Of a DNA stretch of 64,000 bases, positions 63,848 to 64,000 are shown piece after piece. The DNA lies in assembly GCF_009695765.1 (NCBI RefSeq), contig NZ_VUNI01000001.1:124001-188000 (forward strand), in the 5' to 3' direction. Each line of letters starts with the position of its first letter. Positions within the stretch are counted from its first letter, which is position 1. The position numbers were made by a program, and so were the translations under genes. The stretch is from Roseburia porci. Lineage in GTDB: Bacteria; Bacillota; Clostridia; Lachnospirales; Lachnospiraceae. The notes beneath the pieces were generated by a model, which had not been told where the DNA came from, made no database searches, and saw nothing but the letters and a program-made list of their open reading frames with translations.

Positions 63848-64000
63848 ATGAAGAAAATTTTTCACAAAAATCAGGTGATCATTACCGCACTTGCATTTCT
63901 GATCGCAATCGCAGGATACATAAGTTATGACAGAAGCGGCCTGGCAGATAACGGAGCGACGAGCGCCAGCGCAGATTCGGTAAAAGATGGATATAAGATT
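63848..64000 (+). CDS. spoIIIAH: Stage III sporulation protein AH, N-terminal part
   Basis: The first 51 codons of a gene cut by the window end. The start is marked by AGGAGG and the chain opens with KKIFHKNQVIITALAFLIAIAGY, the membrane anchor typical of SpoIIIAH in Clostridia. The full protein would extend into the intermembrane space and bind SpoIIQ. It is the last gene of the spoIIIA operon. Confidence 0.92.
   Translation, partial: MKKIFHKNQVIITALAFLIAIAGYISYDRSGLADNGATSASADSVKDGYKI

Overview
This window reads as a chromosomal core region of a spore-forming, low-to-mid GC member of the Clostridia, most likely family Lachnospiraceae. The basis is the Gram-positive gene content (mraZ–ftsZ cluster, spoIIGA–sigE, sigG, spoIIIA operon), Bacillota signals (CIRCE, T-box, sigma-A promoters, T-tract terminators) and protein features resembling gut Lachnospiraceae. 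The genus cannot be fixed by eye. I saw no phage, insertion sequence, CRISPR, rRNA or tRNA gene. Nearly everything is on the + strand; only a small membrane protein (36705-36938) and sigG (56281-57069) are on the - strand.

Layout. 1-2291: end of an ABC exporter (ATPase tail plus large permease). 2292-5845: der-plsY-gpsA-dut operon. 5875-7162: orphan MsmK-type sugar ATPase. 7173-17606: a long operon with a CdaR/PucR-like regulator, a second type IIA topoisomerase (ParE/ParC-like), the folate pathway (folC, folE, folP, a folB-folK fusion), a HAD phosphatase and a CPBP protease. 17840-24035: gltB-gltD glutamate synthase. 24150-25802: a surface beta-helix carbohydrate-binding protein with a Met/Pro/acidic insert. 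25811-32866: Cof phosphatase, CIRCE-controlled groES-groEL, mgsA, degV, a LysR regulator and purA. 32990-36707: a Gld-like ABC system. 36705-42245: SEC-C protein, T-box-controlled thrS, DUF1540 protein, zinc-dependent phospholipase-like protein, lgt and a tiny Spo0E-like gene.

42357-52965 is the division and cell-wall (dcw) cluster: mraZ (with its own operator repeats), rsmH, ftsL, two class B PBPs, murD, ftsW, ftsQ, ftsZ. mraY and murG are absent from their usual slots. 52975-57125 is a sporulation block: spoIIGA-sigE, a beta-CASP nuclease, and an inverted sigG whose stop codon overlaps that of the nuclease. A preQ1 riboswitch with queT and then argS follow. 59618-64000 is the spoIIIAA-AH operon, cut by the window end inside spoIIIAH.

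How it fits together: the right half links septum formation with the sporulation programme. The Spo0E-like phosphatase would lower Spo0A~P. Spo0A~P would act on the spoIIGA promoter, which has a 22-bp spacer. SpoIIGA activates sigma-E, which probably drives spoIIIA. SpoIIIA supports the sigma-G stage, and sigG carries a sigma-F/G-like promoter. I did not find a convincing wholly new system. The points most worth a second look are regulatory (RBS/terminator overlaps, the antisense arrangement at sigG, a probable AUU start in spoIIIAD) and the unusual beta-helix surface protein.
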